Below, piece after piece: positions 45,764-46,089 of a stretch of 46,089 nucleotides of DNA; position 1 is the first letter of the stretch, and each line of letters starts with the position of its first letter. The translations under genes and the position numbers were made by a program. The notes under the pieces were generated by a model. It saw only the letters and a program-made list of their open reading frames with translations. It was not told the DNA's origin and did not search any database. This DNA comes from a virus: IMG/VR virus record IMGVR_UViG_3300023184_002113, positions 1 to 46,089 of that record; one strand, written 5' to 3'.

Positions 45764-45792
45764 ATTATACCTTCAATGGAATTGGATTGCAA
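45764..45792 (-). promoter_or_regulatory. Sigma70-type promoter placing +1 on the start codon (UvsW operon)
   Basis: Minus strand TTGCAA, 17-bp spacer, TATAAT, then AATAGTATG. The start codon is 7 nt after the -10, i.e. +1; no Shine-Dalgarno. It is preceded by a terminator. Confidence 0.7.
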
Positions 45793-45802
45793 CCTGAAAA
45801 AG

Positions 45803-45828
45803 AAGCCCGGGTATTTCTACCTGGGCTT
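45803..45828 (-). terminator. Intrinsic terminator before the uvsW operon
   Basis: AAGCCCGGGTA pairs with TACCTGGGCTT (11 bp, one G.U) across TTTC; on the minus strand it is followed by C-T5. It would stop transcription entering from the right before the uvsW promoter. Confidence 0.75.
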
Positions 45829-45889
45829 TGAGGTCACCGCACTAGGAGCTAGACAATAGATAAGTGCAGTGAAAACTGTTACTAATATA

Positions 45890-45909
45890 TATCCTACCTT
45901 CGTAGGATA
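45890..45909. other. Perfect 8-bp hairpin in the spacer
   Basis: TATCCTAC and GTAGGATA flank a 4-nt loop. No T run follows on the minus strand; possibly an RNA processing site or weak terminator after the small membrane gene. Confidence 0.4.
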
Positions 45910-45925
45910 CGATTAGGTTTTGATA

Positions 45926-46087
45926 TTAGATCTTTCTTAATAGATAGTTGATCCAAGCTAGACCAAAATTAACACCAGCGCCAATTAAACTGCCAGTGGC
46001 TAAAGAATCAAGCCCGAATGCTATAAACAAACCGATTAAAAACCAAGTGATTTCTACTTTGTTTATCACTGTCCATGTTCTAAATTT
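45926..46087 (-). CDS. Small two-span membrane protein (5' end uncertain or beyond window)
   Basis: The frame stays open to the window edge and ends with TAA at 45928-45926. Visible residues: TWFLIGLFIAFGLDSLATG and LIGAGVNFGLAWINYLLRKI, two hydrophobic helices separated by a short polar turn. A GTG at 46069 could start it but has no ribosome site, so the start may lie outside. Function unknown; resembles small phage inner-membrane proteins. Confidence 0.45.
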   Translation of the reverse strand, partial: KFRTWTVINKVEITWFLIGLFIAFGLDSLATGSLIGAGVNFGLAWINYLLRKI

Positions 46088-46089
46088 GT

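Noticed and set aside
1-46089. Whole window as a bacterial chromosome segment (because of dnaK, iscU, nrdAB, csg genes)
   Set aside because: The continuous run of overlapping small genes, T4-type replication genes, late promoters and fibre proteins on both sides of each host-like gene fits a phage genome.

Overview
The window reads as part of the genome of a T4-like myovirus (Pantevenvirales-type). Diagnostic genes are a DexA-type exonuclease, a gp41-type DnaB helicase beside a gp61-type primase, a UvsW helicase, class Ia ribonucleotide reductase with a glutaredoxin, tail-fibre-like proteins, and scattered NATAAATA sites that match T4-type late promoters. Nearly all genes lie on the minus strand in tightly overlapping runs. 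The exceptions are a plus-strand block at about 12.4-16.4 kb and one plus gene at 39.75 kb. The DnaK and IscU proteins look beta/gammaproteobacterial (DnaK most like Betaproteobacteria), so the host is probably a betaproteobacterium with an AT-leaning genome. This is inference; no host or taxon marker is present.

Layout (positions on +). 1-1.8 kb: curli-type cassette (curlin-like secreted protein, CsgG pore, CsgF). 1.9-6.3 kb: DexA, a cytidylyltransferase-like protein, ClpS, Hsp20, full-length DnaK and ribosomal protein bS21, with several sigma70-type promoters. 6.3-10.6 kb: late/structural genes, including a membrane/coiled-coil protein that probably continues through a -1 frameshift at an A9-G run. 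10.6-12.3 kb: small early genes behind three nearly identical consensus sigma70 promoters, and a 440-bp hairpin-rich stretch with no credible gene. 12.3-16.4 kb (+): DNA methyltransferase, small proteins sharing a C-terminal motif, metallophosphoesterase, lipoprotein, deoxyribonucleotidase. 16.3-24 kb: zincin-like protein, structural proteins, nrdA-nrdB-grx. 24-26.5 kb: RecB-like nuclease, IscA, a DUF1289 protein, IscU and a radical SAM protein. 26.5-33.8 kb: virion-type genes, many sharing an N-terminal M-K-(I/L)-x-E motif like a T4 capsid-targeting sequence. 33.8-37.3 kb: second radical SAM protein, helicase and primase. 37.3-46 kb: fibre proteins, a miniature Pol III alpha-like protein, zinc-finger and coiled-coil proteins, UvsW and a partner, and the end of a small membrane protein.

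Working together: RNR, glutaredoxin and deoxyribonucleotidase adjust dNTP supply for the replication/recombination genes. IscU/IscA and the DUF1289 protein could load Fe-S clusters into the two radical SAM enzymes. DnaK, Hsp20, ClpS and bS21 would modify host proteostasis and translation, and the curli genes could build an outer-membrane secretion channel for a phage-encoded amyloid-like protein. The signals I consider most novel are: (i) seven promoters whose predicted +1 falls on or next to the start codon of replication/recombination and virion genes, implying leaderless mRNAs in a phage that also carries bS21; (ii) the curli cassette; (iii) the frameshift fusion; (iv) the shared capsid-targeting-like N-termini, including on a ligase-like protein; (v) the mini Pol III alpha-like palm protein.
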